Shown: positions 30,025 through 39,397 of the stretch, piece by piece
Layout: each line of letters opens with the position of its first letter
Position numbering within the stretch: the stretch's first letter is position 1
Source of the DNA: Sporosarcina cyprini
GTDB taxonomy: Bacteria > Bacillota > Bacilli > Bacillales_A > Planococcaceae
NCBI RefSeq assembly: GCF_022048975.1
Contig: NZ_JAKMHX010000038.1
Span: forward strand, 124,001-188,000
DNA length: 64,000 nucleotides
Direction: 5' to 3'
The notes under the pieces: generated by a model
Told to the model about the DNA's origin: nothing
Seen by the model: the letters and a program-made list of their open reading frames with translations, nothing else
Databases searched by the model: none
Made by a program: the position numbers and the translations under genes

Positions 30025-31287
30025 TCAGTTGAAGAAAAATTTCTGGATATCGTTCCAAGTTACGACGAGCATGAGAACCATCAGAAGCATGATGCCAACA
30101 AAATGAACCATGCCTTCCTTCTGTTTATCAACTGGTTTGCCGCGCAGCCCTTCGAACAGGAAGAACAGCAGCCGTCCGCCGTCTAGAGCCGGCAAAGGAA
30201 GCAAGTTCATGATGCCGAGATTAATGCTCAAGATCGCTGCAAAATTCATCAGGCTGTAAATCCCAAATTGTGCAACAGACTCGGTTGTTTTATAAATACC
30301 GACTGGTCCTGATAACGCATCGATACTGAATTTACCTGTCACCAGCTGACCTAGCAGCTCAAATATCCGTTTGATCCAGTAAAATGTCTGCTCTCCCCCG
30401 TAAACAAAGGACTTGACGATACTTTTTTCATAAACAGGCTCTGTGCTTACTCCGAGCTGGCCGAACTCCATTCCGGAATCTTCGATGACGGAAGGTGTAA
30501 CACGCAACGTCTCTTGCTGGCCATTACGCAGTACAGTAAGCTCGAGCTCCTTGCCAGGGTTCTTTTGAACAATATCGGTAAACGCTGTCCATTTTTCAAT
30601 CTTCTTCCCATTAATGCCGATTACCATGTCTCCTGCTTGCATTCCGCCACTTGCTGCAGCGGAATTCGGCATGACTTCATTGATGCGTGGTTCGTTCGTT
30701 GGAACCCCAATCAGCAAAGCAATCGCAATAAAAAGAAAGAAAGACAGGATAAAGTTGAACAAAGGACCTGCGAAAATGGTCATCGCCCGACTGCCGAGCG
30801 GCTTTGATTCGAATTGACGATCATAAGGGGCAATGATAGTCTCTTGCCCTTTCTCCAGTATGACAGCATTTCGTGCAATCGGGAATCGGACGAGTTCCTC
30901 TGAATCGTTATAACCTTCGATATAAAGCTTCTCTGATAAGTCTGCTGATTCCGTTTCAAGGAACATAATATTCGGATCCGAAACATTGCGGTTCAAATAG
31001 ATCTTTTCTACTTCATCTTTGTCATTGAGAAGCAGTCCGACGCGGTAGCCCGGCTGGAGTTCAACCGTGTCGAAATCCTGGCCAGCCATCCGTACATACC
31101 CGCCAAGCGGCAACAGACGGATCGTATATAATGTTTCACCTTTTTTTGAATAAAAGATTTTTGGACCAAAACCGATTGCAAATTCCCGGACCATGATGCC
31201 CGATTTTTTCGCAAATAAAAAGTGCCCCAATTCATGAAAAAAGACGAGCGATCCAAAAATGACGATAAACGCAATAACGGTTTCCAT
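30025..31287 (-). CDS. rseP: Site-2 intramembrane metalloprotease (RasP/RseP)
   Basis: Cleaves membrane-embedded anti-sigma factors and signal-peptide remnants. Zinc motif HELGH at residues 18-22 in the first membrane helix, a PDZ domain in the middle (INEVMPNSAAASGGMQAGDMVIGINGKKIEKW), and the LPLPALDGGRLLFF motif with the third zinc ligand in a C-terminal helix. The start at 31287 (METVIAFIVIFG) has AAGGTGG upstream. Its place after dxr and before proS is as in B. subtilis. Confidence 0.96.
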   Translation of the reverse strand: METVIAFIVIFGSLVFFHELGHFLFAKKSGIMVREFAIGFGPKIFYSKKGETLYTIRLLPLGGYVRMAGQDFDTVELQPGYRVGLLLNDKDEVEKIYLNRNVSDPNIMFLETESADLSEKLYIEGYNDSEELVRFPIARNAVILEKGQETIIAPYDRQFESKPLGSRAMTIFAGPLFNFILSFFLFIAIALLIGVPTNEPRINEVMPNSAAASGGMQAGDMVIGINGKKIEKWTAFTDIVQKNPGKELELTVLRNGQQETLRVTPSVIEDSGMEFGQLGVSTEPVYEKSIVKSFVYGGEQTFYWIKRIFELLGQLVTGKFSIDALSGPVGIYKTTESVAQFGIYSLMNFAAILSINLGIMNLLPLPALDGGRLLFFLFEGLRGKPVDKQKEGMVHFVGIMLLMVLMLVVTWNDIQKFFFN

Positions 31288-31387
31288 GTAAAACCACCTT
31301 ACTGGCCAAGCCGGCCTTTTAATCTGCGGGCAACCTTTTAAAAGCACAGACGGTTCCCGCTTGCTTTCCCTGCAGAAATGTAAAAGT

Positions 31388-32545
31388 TTACTGCAGTCTC
31401 GTAACTATATCATACACCATTTTTCGGGAGGCGGCATCTGTCTGAAGTATCGTCTCCAAATCAGGATGGGCGATTTTCTGATGCTTCGCCATGACAGTTT
31501 CAACTAGCTCCTCGATTTGAAGGAAGGAGATCCGGCCTTCCATGAATAATTGGACCGCTACTTCGTTTGCCGCATTCATCGCAGCCGGCATCGTGCCGCC
31601 TTCTCTCCCTGCATCATATGCGAGGGCCAATGCTTTAAAACGTTCAAAATCCATTTTTTCAAAATGAAGAAGCCCAATCTCCTCCAGACGAAGCCGTTTT
31701 GCATTTTTCATCGGTATTCTATCCGGATATGTCATCGCATATTGAATCGGGACTCTCATATCAGGAGAGCCTAGCTGCGCCATAATGCTTGTATCCTCAA
31801 ATTCGACCATCGAATGAATGATGCTCTCTTTATGTAGCAGACAATCAATTTGATCGAACGGCATGTTAAACAGATGATGGGCCTCAATTACTTCCAGCCC
31901 TTTATTCATCATAGTGGCTGAATCGATCGTCAGCTTGTTCCCCATCGACCAGTTCGGATGAGCGAGTGCCTGCTCCACCGTGACACCTGCTAATTCATCA
32001 CGCGTGCGATCTCGGAAACTGCCTCCTGAAGCCGTAAGGATCAATCGTGTGATTCGCTTCGGATTTTCCCCGTTCAAGGACTGGAACAAGGCGGAGTGTT
32101 CACTATCGACAGGCAAGATCGGAACATTTCGCTCCGCAGCCTCCCTCATAACAATTTCACCGGCTGCAACAAGCGTTTCCTTATTCGCAATGGCAATTGG
32201 AATATGAGATTGAATCGCTTTCAATGTAGGCTCTAGTCCCACACTGCCGATGACAGCGTTCACCAATAAATCCGGGCCCGCTTCGCAAGCAACGGCCATC
32301 AGCCCTTCTTTGCCGTGCATGATACGGATTTCCGGAAAATCACGCTGCAATGATTCGGCGTCTTCCGCCCGCAGGACGGAAACGATTTCTGGCTGGTGGT
32401 TTTGTGCAATTTCCCTTACTTTCGCAATGTTTGTCCCAGCTGAAAATGAAACCAGCTGGAACTTGTCCCTATTTGATTCAATGATATCTAATGTTTGGAC
32501 GCCGATGGACCCCGTTGCCCCGAGTAAACTAATACGTTTTACCAT
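31388..32545 (-). CDS. dxr: 1-deoxy-D-xylulose-5-phosphate reductoisomerase
   Basis: Second step of the MEP isoprenoid pathway, giving the isoprene units that UppS needs. NADPH-binding [15 protein letters not shown] at the N-terminus. Metal-binding [20 protein letters not shown] and [31 protein letters not shown] are all intact. The 385 residues are typical. Confidence 0.98.
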   Translation of the reverse strand: MVKRISLLGATGSIGVQTLDIIESNRDKFQLVSFSAGTNIAKVREIAQNHQPEIVSVLRAEDAESLQRDFPEIRIMHGKEGLMAVACEAGPDLLVNAVIGSVGLEPTLKAIQSHIPIAIANKETLVAAGEIVMREAAERNVPILPVDSEHSALFQSLNGENPKRITRLILTASGGSFRDRTRDELAGVTVEQALAHPNWSMGNKLTIDSATMMNKGLEVIEAHHLFNMPFDQIDCLLHKESIIHSMVEFEDTSIMAQLGSPDMRVPIQYAMTYPDRIPMKNAKRLRLEEIGLLHFEKMDFERFKALALAYDAGREGGTMPAAMNAANEVAVQLFMEGRISFLQIEELVETVMAKHQKIAHPDLETILQTDAASRKMVYDIVTRLQ

Positions 32546-32567
32546 GTCACTATTGTCATCCTTTCAG

Positions 32568-33362
32568 TTAACCGACTAGATGTAGGAAATGCAGGAGCGG
32601 TAACACGAACAGGAGACTGTCAAACCGGTCCAAAATCCCCCCATGTCCCGGGAGGATCTTTCCTGAATCTTTTACTTGATAATGCCGCTTCAATGCAGAT
32701 TCAACTAAATCCCCCAACTGCCCGACGATCGACGCCACAATGGTGATGAGGATCAGGGATACATAAGACGGGGCGATTGGATAAATGGCTTGTAATATGC
32801 AGGCGAAAACGATGGCGCAGATGATTCCGCCAATAAAACCTTCTATGGTTTTATTCGGGGAAATTTCTGGCCATAATTTCCGTTTGCCTATTTTCCTGCC
32901 GATAAAATAAGCCCCCGAATCAGTGGACCAGATGACGAGCAGTGCATACATCACATACTCCAGTCCAAAAAAGCGGGTTTCAATAAGGTAATAAAATCCA
33001 ATTCCCACGTACAACGCACCGAGTACGGAAAAAGAGGCATCGTCAAAAGTATAACGATTTTTAGCAATGACCGTGTAAATCAACAATAGCAGAACGAGAG
33101 CAAAGGTCATTTCCGTTTTTGTAAGGCCGATTGCCTGCTCCACGTCTGCCGCCCATTCGGACGGGATCAGCAAAATGGCCATCGCTAGCCATGTGATCAA
33201 ACCTTCCACCGAGAGTATATTCATCTCTTTCATCTTGAATAACTCATATAGCCCAACAGTCGCAATCACATAAATTGCAATGGTGAATGGGAATCCCCCG
33301 ATCAGCACGAGAGGAACGAATAGGGCTAACGCAACGATGGCTGTCAATATTCTCTGTTTCAC
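32568..33362 (-). CDS. cdsA: Phosphatidate cytidylyltransferase
   Basis: Integral membrane enzyme making CDP-diacylglycerol for phospholipids. About eight hydrophobic helices. The signature SDSGAYFIGRKIGKRKLWPEISPNKTIEGFIGG is present, with GDLVESALKRHYQVKDSGKILPGHGGILDRFDSL near the C-terminus. The start is GTG at 33362, overlapping the uppS stop (GTGA) with AAGGAG upstream. The reading from 33437 would put 25 polar residues on uppS coding DNA. Confidence 0.94.
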   Translation of the reverse strand: MKQRILTAIVALALFVPLVLIGGFPFTIAIYVIATVGLYELFKMKEMNILSVEGLITWLAMAILLIPSEWAADVEQAIGLTKTEMTFALVLLLLIYTVIAKNRYTFDDASFSVLGALYVGIGFYYLIETRFFGLEYVMYALLVIWSTDSGAYFIGRKIGKRKLWPEISPNKTIEGFIGGIICAIVFACILQAIYPIAPSYVSLILITIVASIVGQLGDLVESALKRHYQVKDSGKILPGHGGILDRFDSLLFVLPLLHFLHLVG

Positions 33363-34153
33363 TTTTCCCGTTCTCCTTCCACACTTCCAAAACGGCGGTT
33401 TCTCATTTGAAATTCTTCGATGGATTGCAGCATGCATGATTCATCGAAATCCGGCCAAAGCACATCGGTGAAGGAAAATTCAGCATAAGCCAGCTGCCAA
33501 AGCATGAAGTTGGATAATCGCACTTCGCCACTCGTCCGGATCAGCAGGTCCGGCTCCGGCAGATGTGCCGTCATCAAATGGGAATTGATCATGGACTCGT
33601 TAATATCTTCCATTCCCATCTTATCATTCTTAATCAAATCGGCAATCTCCTTCACCGCGTTGACGAGTTCCAATCTACTGCCATAATTCATTGCAAAATT
33701 AAGTATGAGACCTGTATTGTTCGAAGTTTTTTCGACAGCTGTCATAATCGCTTTCTTTGTATGATCCGGCAGGGCATCAAAGTTGCCGATCATCTCCACT
33801 TTCACATTTTGCTCAATTAGCTCGGGTAAATATGTACTTAAAAATTCGCCTGGTAACTTCATCAAAAAATCGATTTCCATCTTGGGACGTTTCCAATTTT
33901 CTGTTGAAAATGCATAAAGGGTCAGTACTTTTATTCCGATTTCATTCGCAATACGGGTGATCTTCCGGACTGTCTTCATTCCTTCATGATGGCCCGCAAT
34001 ACGCGGTAGATTTCGTTGCTTTGCCCATCTCCCGTTGCCGTCCATGATGATTGCGACATGCGCAGGTATCTGCCTGCTTCTTATGGCTTGCAATCGATCT
34101 GTAAGCGAAGCATCCACCTCAACCGTTTTCTTTCGCAATAATTTATCAAGCAT
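33359..34153 (-). CDS. uppS: Undecaprenyl pyrophosphate synthase
   Basis: cis-Prenyltransferase making the lipid carrier for peptidoglycan and cortex. IMDGNGRWAKQR with catalytic Asp38, GHHEGMKTVRKI, LYAFSTENWKRP and DLLIRTSGEVRLSNFMLWQLAYAEF are all conserved. The start at 34153 (MLDKLLRKK) has GTGGAGGAAA upstream. Head of the uppS-cdsA-dxr-rseP group, preceded by a 365 bp gap with a SigE-like promoter match. Confidence 0.97.
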   Translation of the reverse strand: MLDKLLRKKTVEVDASLTDRLQAIRSRQIPAHVAIIMDGNGRWAKQRNLPRIAGHHEGMKTVRKITRIANEIGIKVLTLYAFSTENWKRPKMEIDFLMKLPGEFLSTYLPELIEQNVKVEMIGNFDALPDHTKKAIMTAVEKTSNNTGLILNFAMNYGSRLELVNAVKEIADLIKNDKMGMEDINESMINSHLMTAHLPEPDLLIRTSGEVRLSNFMLWQLAYAEFSFTDVLWPDFDESCMLQSIEEFQMRNRRFGSVEGEREK

Positions 34154-34229
34154 CTCGTTTCCTCCACTCGGCAACTTTTTGAGCAAGTACACATTCTATC
34201 GTATCAAACTGGATAGGAAAATTCATTTA

Positions 34230-34322
34230 TTAAAACTGATTGTTCCACCGTTTTTGATCCTCATACACTTCCGCCGCTTCCTCACTGCAGAGATGTAGCC
34301 ATTTATAGCCGAAATGATTCAT
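34230..34322 (-). CDS. Possible 30-residue small protein (weak)
   Basis: ATG at 34322 to TAA, mostly charged and aromatic (begins MNHFGYKWLHLCSEEAAEVY). No Shine-Dalgarno is seen in the AT-rich stretch before it. I do not recognise it. It lies about 40 nt behind the predicted start of the SigE-like promoter, which is the only reason to list it. Chance is the simplest explanation. Confidence 0.15.
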   Translation of the reverse strand: MNHFGYKWLHLCSEEAAEVYEDQKRWNNQF

Positions 34323-34367
34323 TATTAAATATGTATTTTAAGTTCTCGCCCTATTATCGTTACTCTT

Positions 34368-34396
34368 ATTGTATGCGCAATATCATAACAATAGGA
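34368..34396 (-). promoter_or_regulatory. SigE-like promoter match upstream of uppS
   Basis: TCCTATT (34390-34396) then 14 nt then CATACAAT (34368-34375). This matches the mother-cell SigE pattern KMATATT-N13..15-CATACAnT at 6/7 and 8/8. Known elements only; activity is inferred. It would add uppS-cdsA expression during sporulation. Confidence 0.45.
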
Positions 34397-34469
34397 GCAA
34401 TGAATGTGCAGCTTTAGCTTTCTGATTCCGTCTCTACCCTGCATGGCTCACGGCCGTATTAACAAGTGA

Positions 34470-34496
34470 AAAGGACGTCCTGAAAGTAGGACGTCC
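34470..34496 (-). terminator. frr terminator
   Basis: GGACGTCCT (34473-34481) / AGGACGTCC (34488-34496) perfect 9 bp stem with a 6 nt loop, followed on the minus strand by TTTTCAC. Confidence 0.85.
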
Positions 34497-34518
34497 CGGA
34501 ATATAGAAAGTTCTTCTA

Positions 34519-35076
34519 TCAGATTTCCATAATTTCATTTTCTTTATCTTTTGCGATGCTGTCGATCTTTTCGATAAATGAATCAGTCAATTTTTGGATT
34601 TCATCACTTTCACGGCGAAGTTCGTCCTCCGTGATCTCACCGGCTTTTTCAAGCTTCTTCAATTCGTCGTTACCATCACGGCGAATATTTCGGATTGCGA
34701 CTTTGGAGTCTTCTCCTTCTTTTTTAACCAATTTGACTAGTTCTTTACGGCGCTCTTCTGTCAACGCAGGTACAGCAAGACGAATAATCGATCCGTCGTT
34801 TGAAGGCGTAATTCCAATATCCGACTTCATGATTGCTTTCTCGATGTCGCCAAGGATTGACTTGTCATACGGTTGAATGACAAGCAATCTAGGTTCCGGC
34901 GTCGAAATTCCCGCCATTTGGTTCAACGGTGTTGGGGCTCCATAGTAATCGACTGTAATTCTGTCTAACAAAGATGCGTTCGCACGTCCTGCACGAATGG
35001 ATGCCAGCTCTCTAGTAAGAGCAGCGATCGCCTTATCCATGCGGTCCTTCGTTTGATCCAAAACTGCTTTCGGCAT
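34519..35076 (-). CDS. frr: Ribosome recycling factor
   Basis: Splits post-termination ribosomes with EF-G. The 185 residues show [36 protein letters not shown] and [25 protein letters not shown]. Its ATG shares a base with the pyrH stop (TAATG), so translation is coupled. Confidence 0.98.
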   Translation of the reverse strand: MPKAVLDQTKDRMDKAIAALTRELASIRAGRANASLLDRITVDYYGAPTPLNQMAGISTPEPRLLVIQPYDKSILGDIEKAIMKSDIGITPSNDGSIIRLAVPALTEERRKELVKLVKKEGEDSKVAIRNIRRDGNDELKKLEKAGEITEDELRRESDEIQKLTDSFIEKIDSIAKDKENEIMEI

Positions 35077-35801
35077 TACCCTTTCCTCCTGACAACCGTA
35101 CCAATCGGTTCACCGAGTACGGCTTTTTTAATATTTCCATTATCCATTATCGAGAATACTACGAGAGGGATATCATTGTCCATACATAGGGTCGACGCAG
35201 TGGAATCCATCACTTCCAACCCTTGGCTAATCACTTCCAAGTAGGAGAGCTCAGTATACTTGACAGCTGTCTCATCTTTCATCGGGTCAGCTGAATACAC
35301 ACCATCCACATTGTTTTTCGCCATTAAAATGACGTCTGCCTCTATTTCGGCCGCACGCAATGCGGCAGTCGTGTCTGTGGAGAAATACGGGTTCCCCGTG
35401 CCTGCTGCAAAAATGACAACACGCTTTTTCTCCAGATGCCGGATCGCCTTGCGTCGAATATATGGTTCAGCTACCTGTCTCATATCGATTGAAGAAGAAA
35501 CACGTGTTTCAACTCCCAACTTTTCCAACGAGTCTTGAAGCGCCAATGAATTCATGACTGTCGCGAGCATACCCATATAATCAGCAGTGGTCCGATCCAT
35601 TCCCATTTCGCTACCGACCTTGCCTCGCCAATAATTGCCGCCGCCAACAACAACTGCAACTTCAACACCTAGATCGACGACTTCTTTCACTTGTGATGCA
35701 ACAGATTTCACGATTTCTGGGGAAAGACCGTAGCCTTTATCTCCCGCGAGTGCCTCTCCGCTAAGTTTCAAGACAATCCGTTTATATTTTGGGACGTTCA
35801 T
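35076..35801 (-). CDS. pyrH: UMP kinase
   Basis: Phosphorylates UMP to UDP. The amino-acid-kinase fold shows [61 protein letters not shown] segment ([15 protein letters not shown]) and [16 protein letters not shown]. It follows tsf across that gene's terminator, so it relies on read-through or an unseen promoter. GGAGGG precedes the ATG. Confidence 0.97.
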   Translation of the reverse strand: MNVPKYKRIVLKLSGEALAGDKGYGLSPEIVKSVASQVKEVVDLGVEVAVVVGGGNYWRGKVGSEMGMDRTTADYMGMLATVMNSLALQDSLEKLGVETRVSSSIDMRQVAEPYIRRKAIRHLEKKRVVIFAAGTGNPYFSTDTTAALRAAEIEADVILMAKNNVDGVYSADPMKDETAVKYTELSYLEVISQGLEVMDSTASTLCMDNDIPLVVFSIMDNGNIKKAVLGEPIGTVVRRKG

Positions 35802-35830
35802 ATGTACCCTCCATCTACTCAGTTTTCTCG

Positions 35831-35861
35831 AAAAATAGGGAACACATCGAAGTGTTCCCTA
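35831..35861 (-). terminator. tsf terminator
   Basis: TAGGGAACAC (35836-35845) / GTGTTCCCTA (35852-35861) perfect 10 bp stem, followed on the minus strand by TTTTTC. Confidence 0.92.
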
Positions 35862-35900
35862 CTCCATATAGTATATTGCGTTTCAAAGGTTTTAGACAGC

Positions 35901-36785
35901 TTAGTTGCCTTTTACTTGGCTCATTACTTCATCTGCAAAGTTATCTTCGCGTTTTTCGATTCCTTCACCAACTGCATAGCGGATGAATTCTTTCAATGTG
36001 CCGCCAGTTGATTTTACGAAATCGCCAACTTTTTGGTCTGAGTTTTTAACAAACGCTTGGTCAAGAACACAGATTTCTTCGAAATACTTGCCAAGACGGC
36101 CTTCTACCATTTTCGCAACGATGTTTTCAGGCTTGCCTTCGTTCAAAGCTTGTTCTGTCAAGATTTTGCGCTCATGCTCAACTTCTTCTTCAGAAACTTG
36201 GTCGCGGGAAATGTATTTAGGGTTCAATGCAGCAATATGCATCGCAACGTCTTTTGCCGCTTCTGCATCTGTAGTTCCTTCAAGAACTGTAAGAACTGCA
36301 ATCCGTCCACCCATGTGAAGGTATGGACCAAATGCATCGCTGTCTGTTTTAGTGCGCACTTCAAAACGGCGAAGTGTGATTTTTTCTCCAATTTTTGCAA
36401 CCGCATTAGAAATGTGGTCTGCTACAGATGAGCCATTGGACATTTTTGATTCGATTGCTTCCTCGATGGATGCAGGTTTTGCAGCCAATAGGTGCTCAGC
36501 AAGTTCTTTAACAAGTGTTTGGAAAGCTTCGTTTTTCGCAACGAAGTCAGTTTCTGCATTCACTTCAAGAATGACAGCGTCGTTACCGTCTACTAGGATA
36601 TATGTTGTACCTTCAGCAGCGATACGGTCTGCTTTTTTAGCAGCGCTAGAAAGACCTTTTTCACGAAGGAAGTCTACTGCAGCATCCATGTCACCATTCA
36701 CTTCAGTAAGTGCTTTTTTGCAGTCCATCATACCTGCGCCTGTTTTTTCACGCAATTCTTTAACCATTTGAGCTGTAATTGCCAT
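35901..36785 (-). CDS. tsf: Elongation factor Ts
   Basis: Nucleotide-exchange factor for EF-Tu. The 294 residues show a UBA-like N-terminus ([37 protein letters not shown]), [10 protein letters not shown] and the dimerisation segment with [21 protein letters not shown]. It follows rpsB across a terminator, the usual pairing. Confidence 0.98.
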   Translation of the reverse strand: MAITAQMVKELREKTGAGMMDCKKALTEVNGDMDAAVDFLREKGLSSAAKKADRIAAEGTTYILVDGNDAVILEVNAETDFVAKNEAFQTLVKELAEHLLAAKPASIEEAIESKMSNGSSVADHISNAVAKIGEKITLRRFEVRTKTDSDAFGPYLHMGGRIAVLTVLEGTTDAEAAKDVAMHIAALNPKYISRDQVSEEEVEHERKILTEQALNEGKPENIVAKMVEGRLGKYFEEICVLDQAFVKNSDQKVGDFVKSTGGTLKEFIRYAVGEGIEKREDNFADEVMSQVKGN

Positions 36786-36829
36786 TTTCCATTCCTCCTG
36801 ATAGTAAGATTATCTTGCAGTTGCTCTTT

Positions 36830-36865
36830 AAAAAAGACGATAAGTGGGTTGGCCGCTTATCGTCT
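36830..36865 (-). terminator. rpsB terminator
   Basis: AGACGATAAG (36835-36844) / CTTATCGTCT (36856-36865) 10 bp stem, extended inside by GG/CC pairs, followed on the minus strand by TTTTTT. It lies between rpsB and tsf. Confidence 0.9.
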
Positions 36866-36879
36866 CTTCATTTGAACTA

Positions 36880-37614
36880 TTACTCTGCAGCTACTGTTTC
36901 TGCTTCTTCTTCTGCCGTTACTTCTTCGTCTGCGCCTTGTCTTGATTCGATCAACGCATCAGCCATTTTGCTTGTAAGAAGACGAACTGCACGGATTGCA
37001 TCGTCGTTCGCTGGGATGACATAATCGATTTCATCAGGATCGCAGTTTGTATCGACAATACCAACTAGCGGAATGTTCAATTTGATCGCTTCAGCAACCG
37101 CGATGCGCTCTTTGCGTGGATCTACAACAAAGATGACATCCGGTAAAGATTTCATGTCACGGATACCGCCAAGGAATTTAACAAGGCGTTCGTGTTCTTT
37201 TCTAAGTTGAGATACTTCTTTTTTAGGAAGTACTGCGAATGTGCCGTCTTCTTCCATAGCTTCGATTTTCTTCATGCGAGCAACCCGCTTTTGGATTGTG
37301 CCGAAGTTTGTAAGTGTACCACCAAGCCAGCGTTGGTTGATGTAGTACATGCCAGCGCGTTCTGCTTCTTCTTTGATCGCTTCCTGCGCTTGTTTTTTTG
37401 TACCGACGAATAGGACTTTCCCGCCGTCAGCACCAACTTGACGCATAAAGTCATATGCTTCTTCAAGTTTCTTTACAGTTTTTTGCAAGTCGATGATGTA
37501 GATACCGTTACGCTCTTGGAAAATGTATTTCTTCATTTTTGGGTTCCAACGGCGTGTTTGGTGTCCGAAATGTACACCTGCTTCAAGCAATTGCTTCATT
37601 GAAATTACAGACAT
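36880..37614 (-). CDS. rpsB: 30S ribosomal protein S2
   Basis: Small-subunit protein, 244 residues. Conserved [52 protein letters not shown] and [26 protein letters not shown]. It ends in an acidic, Glu/Ala-rich tail. AGGAGGAAG precedes the ATG. It has its own strong promoter just behind the swrB-like gene, which separates it from the flagellar operon. Confidence 0.98.
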   Translation of the reverse strand: MSVISMKQLLEAGVHFGHQTRRWNPKMKKYIFQERNGIYIIDLQKTVKKLEEAYDFMRQVGADGGKVLFVGTKKQAQEAIKEEAERAGMYYINQRWLGGTLTNFGTIQKRVARMKKIEAMEEDGTFAVLPKKEVSQLRKEHERLVKFLGGIRDMKSLPDVIFVVDPRKERIAVAEAIKLNIPLVGIVDTNCDPDEIDYVIPANDDAIRAVRLLTSKMADALIESRQGADEEVTAEEEAETVAAE

Positions 37615-37716
37615 TTGTTCTTCCTCCTATTTGGTTAGTTTCCTCCGCATGCTTCATCCAGCGAAGCTACCTTCCGGCACCCTCTTCGCCATCCACATAC
37701 GTGTGTAGTAACACCA
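37615..37716 (-). promoter_or_regulatory. rpsB leader with two mutually exclusive hairpins
   Basis: About 100 nt leader. GCGAAG (37661-37666) can pair with CTTCGC (37684-37689), or its GAAGC part (37663-37667) can pair with GCTTC (37651-37655). The two pairings share bases. This is the layout expected of an autoregulatory ribosomal-protein leader. Binding by S2 is inferred. Confidence 0.45.
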
Positions 37717-37722
37717 TTTGAT

Positions 37723-37751
37723 ACTATACCATAAGCTTTTGTCGAATGCAA
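37723..37751 (-). promoter_or_regulatory. rpsB sigma-A promoter
   Basis: TTGCAT at 37746-37751, 17 nt spacer, TATAGT at 37723-37728 with TGn in front. Predicted start near 37716. It begins 7 nt after the end of the swrB-like gene. Confidence 0.8.
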
Positions 37752-37757
37752 CTCGGT

Positions 37758-38249
37758 TCACTTGAATTTTAATATCAATTCAATTTCCGTTTTCCCTTTT
37801 CCAAGCTCACGGGCGATTTCTTCCACAGACCAGCCGTTCTTTTGGAGATTTAAAGCTCTTGTCCGATCATCCTCTTCGTCTTGGTTGTCAGGTTCCGATG
37901 GTTTTGAGTAGGACTTATAAGACTGAAGAGCCACTTGAACCGGAATGACAGGCTTTTGATTTTGCCTCATTTCCGATGGAGCAGGAGCAGTTTGGGCCTT
38001 TACTTTTCTGATTTCCTTTTCAGACAGCTCCACCTCGTCAACCATCCGTTTTTCTAACAGGCGGATCAGCCGGTCATTCTCATCCTTTAATTCAGTTAAA
38101 TAGGCTGCTATAGTATCATCCATTTCGGACATCAGCTTTTGCTGCTTCGTTTCAAGTTTGTCGAATTTGGCCATACGCATGAAAAGGAGAGCAATAAAAT
38201 AAAAAGTGATAAGCTGTAAAATGAATAAGATAATTAAAAAAATGACCAT
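37758..38249 (-). CDS. swrB: SwrB-like membrane-anchored swarming/flagellar protein
   Basis: 163 residues. A single N-terminal membrane helix (FLIILFILQLITFYFIALLF, residues 4-23) is followed by a coiled-coil-like segment (about 28-80) and a Pro/Gln-rich linker. A C-terminal helix-turn-helix-like stretch (LQKNGWSVEEIARELGKGK) ends the protein. Position directly after sigD and before rpsB equals swrB (ylxL) of B. subtilis, which promotes export-gate/basal-body activation. Sequence identity to B. subtilis SwrB is not obvious, so the name rests on layout and position. Confidence 0.75.
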   Translation of the reverse strand: MVIFLIILFILQLITFYFIALLFMRMAKFDKLETKQQKLMSEMDDTIAAYLTELKDENDRLIRLLEKRMVDEVELSEKEIRKVKAQTAPAPSEMRQNQKPVIPVQVALQSYKSYSKPSEPDNQDEEDDRTRALNLQKNGWSVEEIARELGKGKTEIELILKFK

Positions 38250-38255
38250 ATTTGA

Positions 38256-38564
38256 TTACCCCGTAAAGTCGACGAAAGCACCTTTGTATGGATGCGCCAT
38301 CTCACTTTCATTATTGTTGTTTTTCTTCTGCTGGGACTGTTCTCTTGGTGTTTGTTCCGAGTCCCCATTTTTGGAATCGGAATCGGTTTTGGCGGAGCGA
38401 TCTGATTTTATTACCGTTTCCCGATTTTTGACTTGCTCTTTTTCCGTTAATACACCCGCATGGTCTTGTCCTGCTTGAATCAGCTGCTGCTTTTGCTCTG
38501 CCATTTTGCCGGCGTCGAAGGTTTTAGGAATCGCGATTTGAAGTTCTATGCCCTTAAGACTCAT
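38256..38564 (-). CDS. Uncharacterised small protein between sigD and swrB
   Basis: 102 residues, hydrophilic and probably disordered in the middle (Gln/Lys/Asn/Ser/Glu-rich). The ends look conserved: an N-terminal MSLKGIELQIAIPKTFDAGK and a C-terminal HPYKGAFVDFTG. I recall similar proteins in flagellar operons of other Bacillales but know no function. Its ATG overlaps the sigD stop (ATGA) and uses GGGGGG inside sigD as ribosome binding site. No membrane segment or signal peptide. Confidence 0.85.
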   Translation of the reverse strand: MSLKGIELQIAIPKTFDAGKMAEQKQQLIQAGQDHAGVLTEKEQVKNRETVIKSDRSAKTDSDSKNGDSEQTPREQSQQKKNNNNESEMAHPYKGAFVDFTG

Positions 38565-39340
38565 AGGATCCCCCCGTCAATAATTTCTGGCGACAGCAAT
38601 TTCCGCAGTTTGAATAATGCCTTGGAATGGATTTGAGAAATGCGTGAAGTAGAGAGATTAAGAATTTCACCTATTTCTGTCAAGGTCATCTCTTCGGTAT
38701 AAAACAAGCTTAAGACGAGTTGCTCATTTTTGTTCAGCTGCTTGATTTTCAAAGCCAGATCTCCAACCAGCTCATTCATCATGGCACTTTGCTCGGGTGT
38801 TCTTTGCGTCTCATCCTTAATGACAAACGATTTTTGGCTATCCTCTTCCTCATCGCTCATCCTTTCATCGATCGATAAGATATTGGAAAAATAATTTTCG
38901 TGGACAGTTTGGTAAACATCCTCAACCGTCAATCCCAGATGCTGAGCCACCTCTTCCGGTGTAGCATGCCGAAGCAGCTTCTGTTCAAGCCTGATAATTT
39001 CCTCTTCCATCTTCTTCGATTTCTCTCTAGCGGAACGGGGCAGCCAATCTTCTTTCCGCAGGCCATCGATAATCGTACCGCGTATTCGAAAAGAGGCATA
39101 CGTATCAAATTTCAAATCGCGTCCCGGATCGAACTTTGTCAAAGCATCGAACAGGCCTTGAAATCCCAAACTTTTTATGTCGTCTCGCGAAACATTCCGC
39201 GGAAGCCCTGAGCTGATTCGCTGCACATGGTAATTAACGAGAGGAGTATACTTCCGTACGAGCATATCGCCCGCCTCGGCATCCCTATCCGTTAACCATT
39301 GCCTCCAACATTCTTCTTCTGTCATACTCTGGCTGGACAT
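38561..39340 (-). CDS. sigD: Flagellar/motility sigma factor SigD (FliA/WhiG family)
   Basis: Directs RNA polymerase to late flagellar, autolysin and chemotaxis promoters. Region 2 reads MLVRKYTPLVNYHVQRISSGLP and LGFQGLFDALTKFDPGRDLKFDTYASFRIRGTIIDGLRKEDWLPRS. Region 3 follows and region 4 ends with EIGEILNLSTSRISQIHSKALFKLR. The start at 39340 (MSSQSMTEEE) has GAGGGG 6 nt upstream. It is separated from cheD by an intrinsic terminator and a candidate promoter, unusual inside this operon. Confidence 0.96.
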   Translation of the reverse strand: MSSQSMTEEECWRQWLTDRDAEAGDMLVRKYTPLVNYHVQRISSGLPRNVSRDDIKSLGFQGLFDALTKFDPGRDLKFDTYASFRIRGTIIDGLRKEDWLPRSAREKSKKMEEEIIRLEQKLLRHATPEEVAQHLGLTVEDVYQTVHENYFSNILSIDERMSDEEEDSQKSFVIKDETQRTPEQSAMMNELVGDLALKIKQLNKNEQLVLSLFYTEEMTLTEIGEILNLSTSRISQIHSKALFKLRKLLSPEIIDGGIL

Positions 39341-39397
39341 CGAACCCCTCGCTTTCCAGAATGAATCTATTAATATCACAACAATTTTTATGTATTA

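Larger units (their letters stand above)
34154..34465 (-). other. uppS upstream region with sporulation-like promoter match and a 30-codon ORF
   Basis: Holds the frr terminator at its far end, a SigE-like promoter match (34368-34396) and an open frame of 30 codons at 34230-34322. The frame has no convincing ribosome binding site but an ordinary protein-like composition. No clear sigma-A promoter is visible. Confidence 0.4.
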
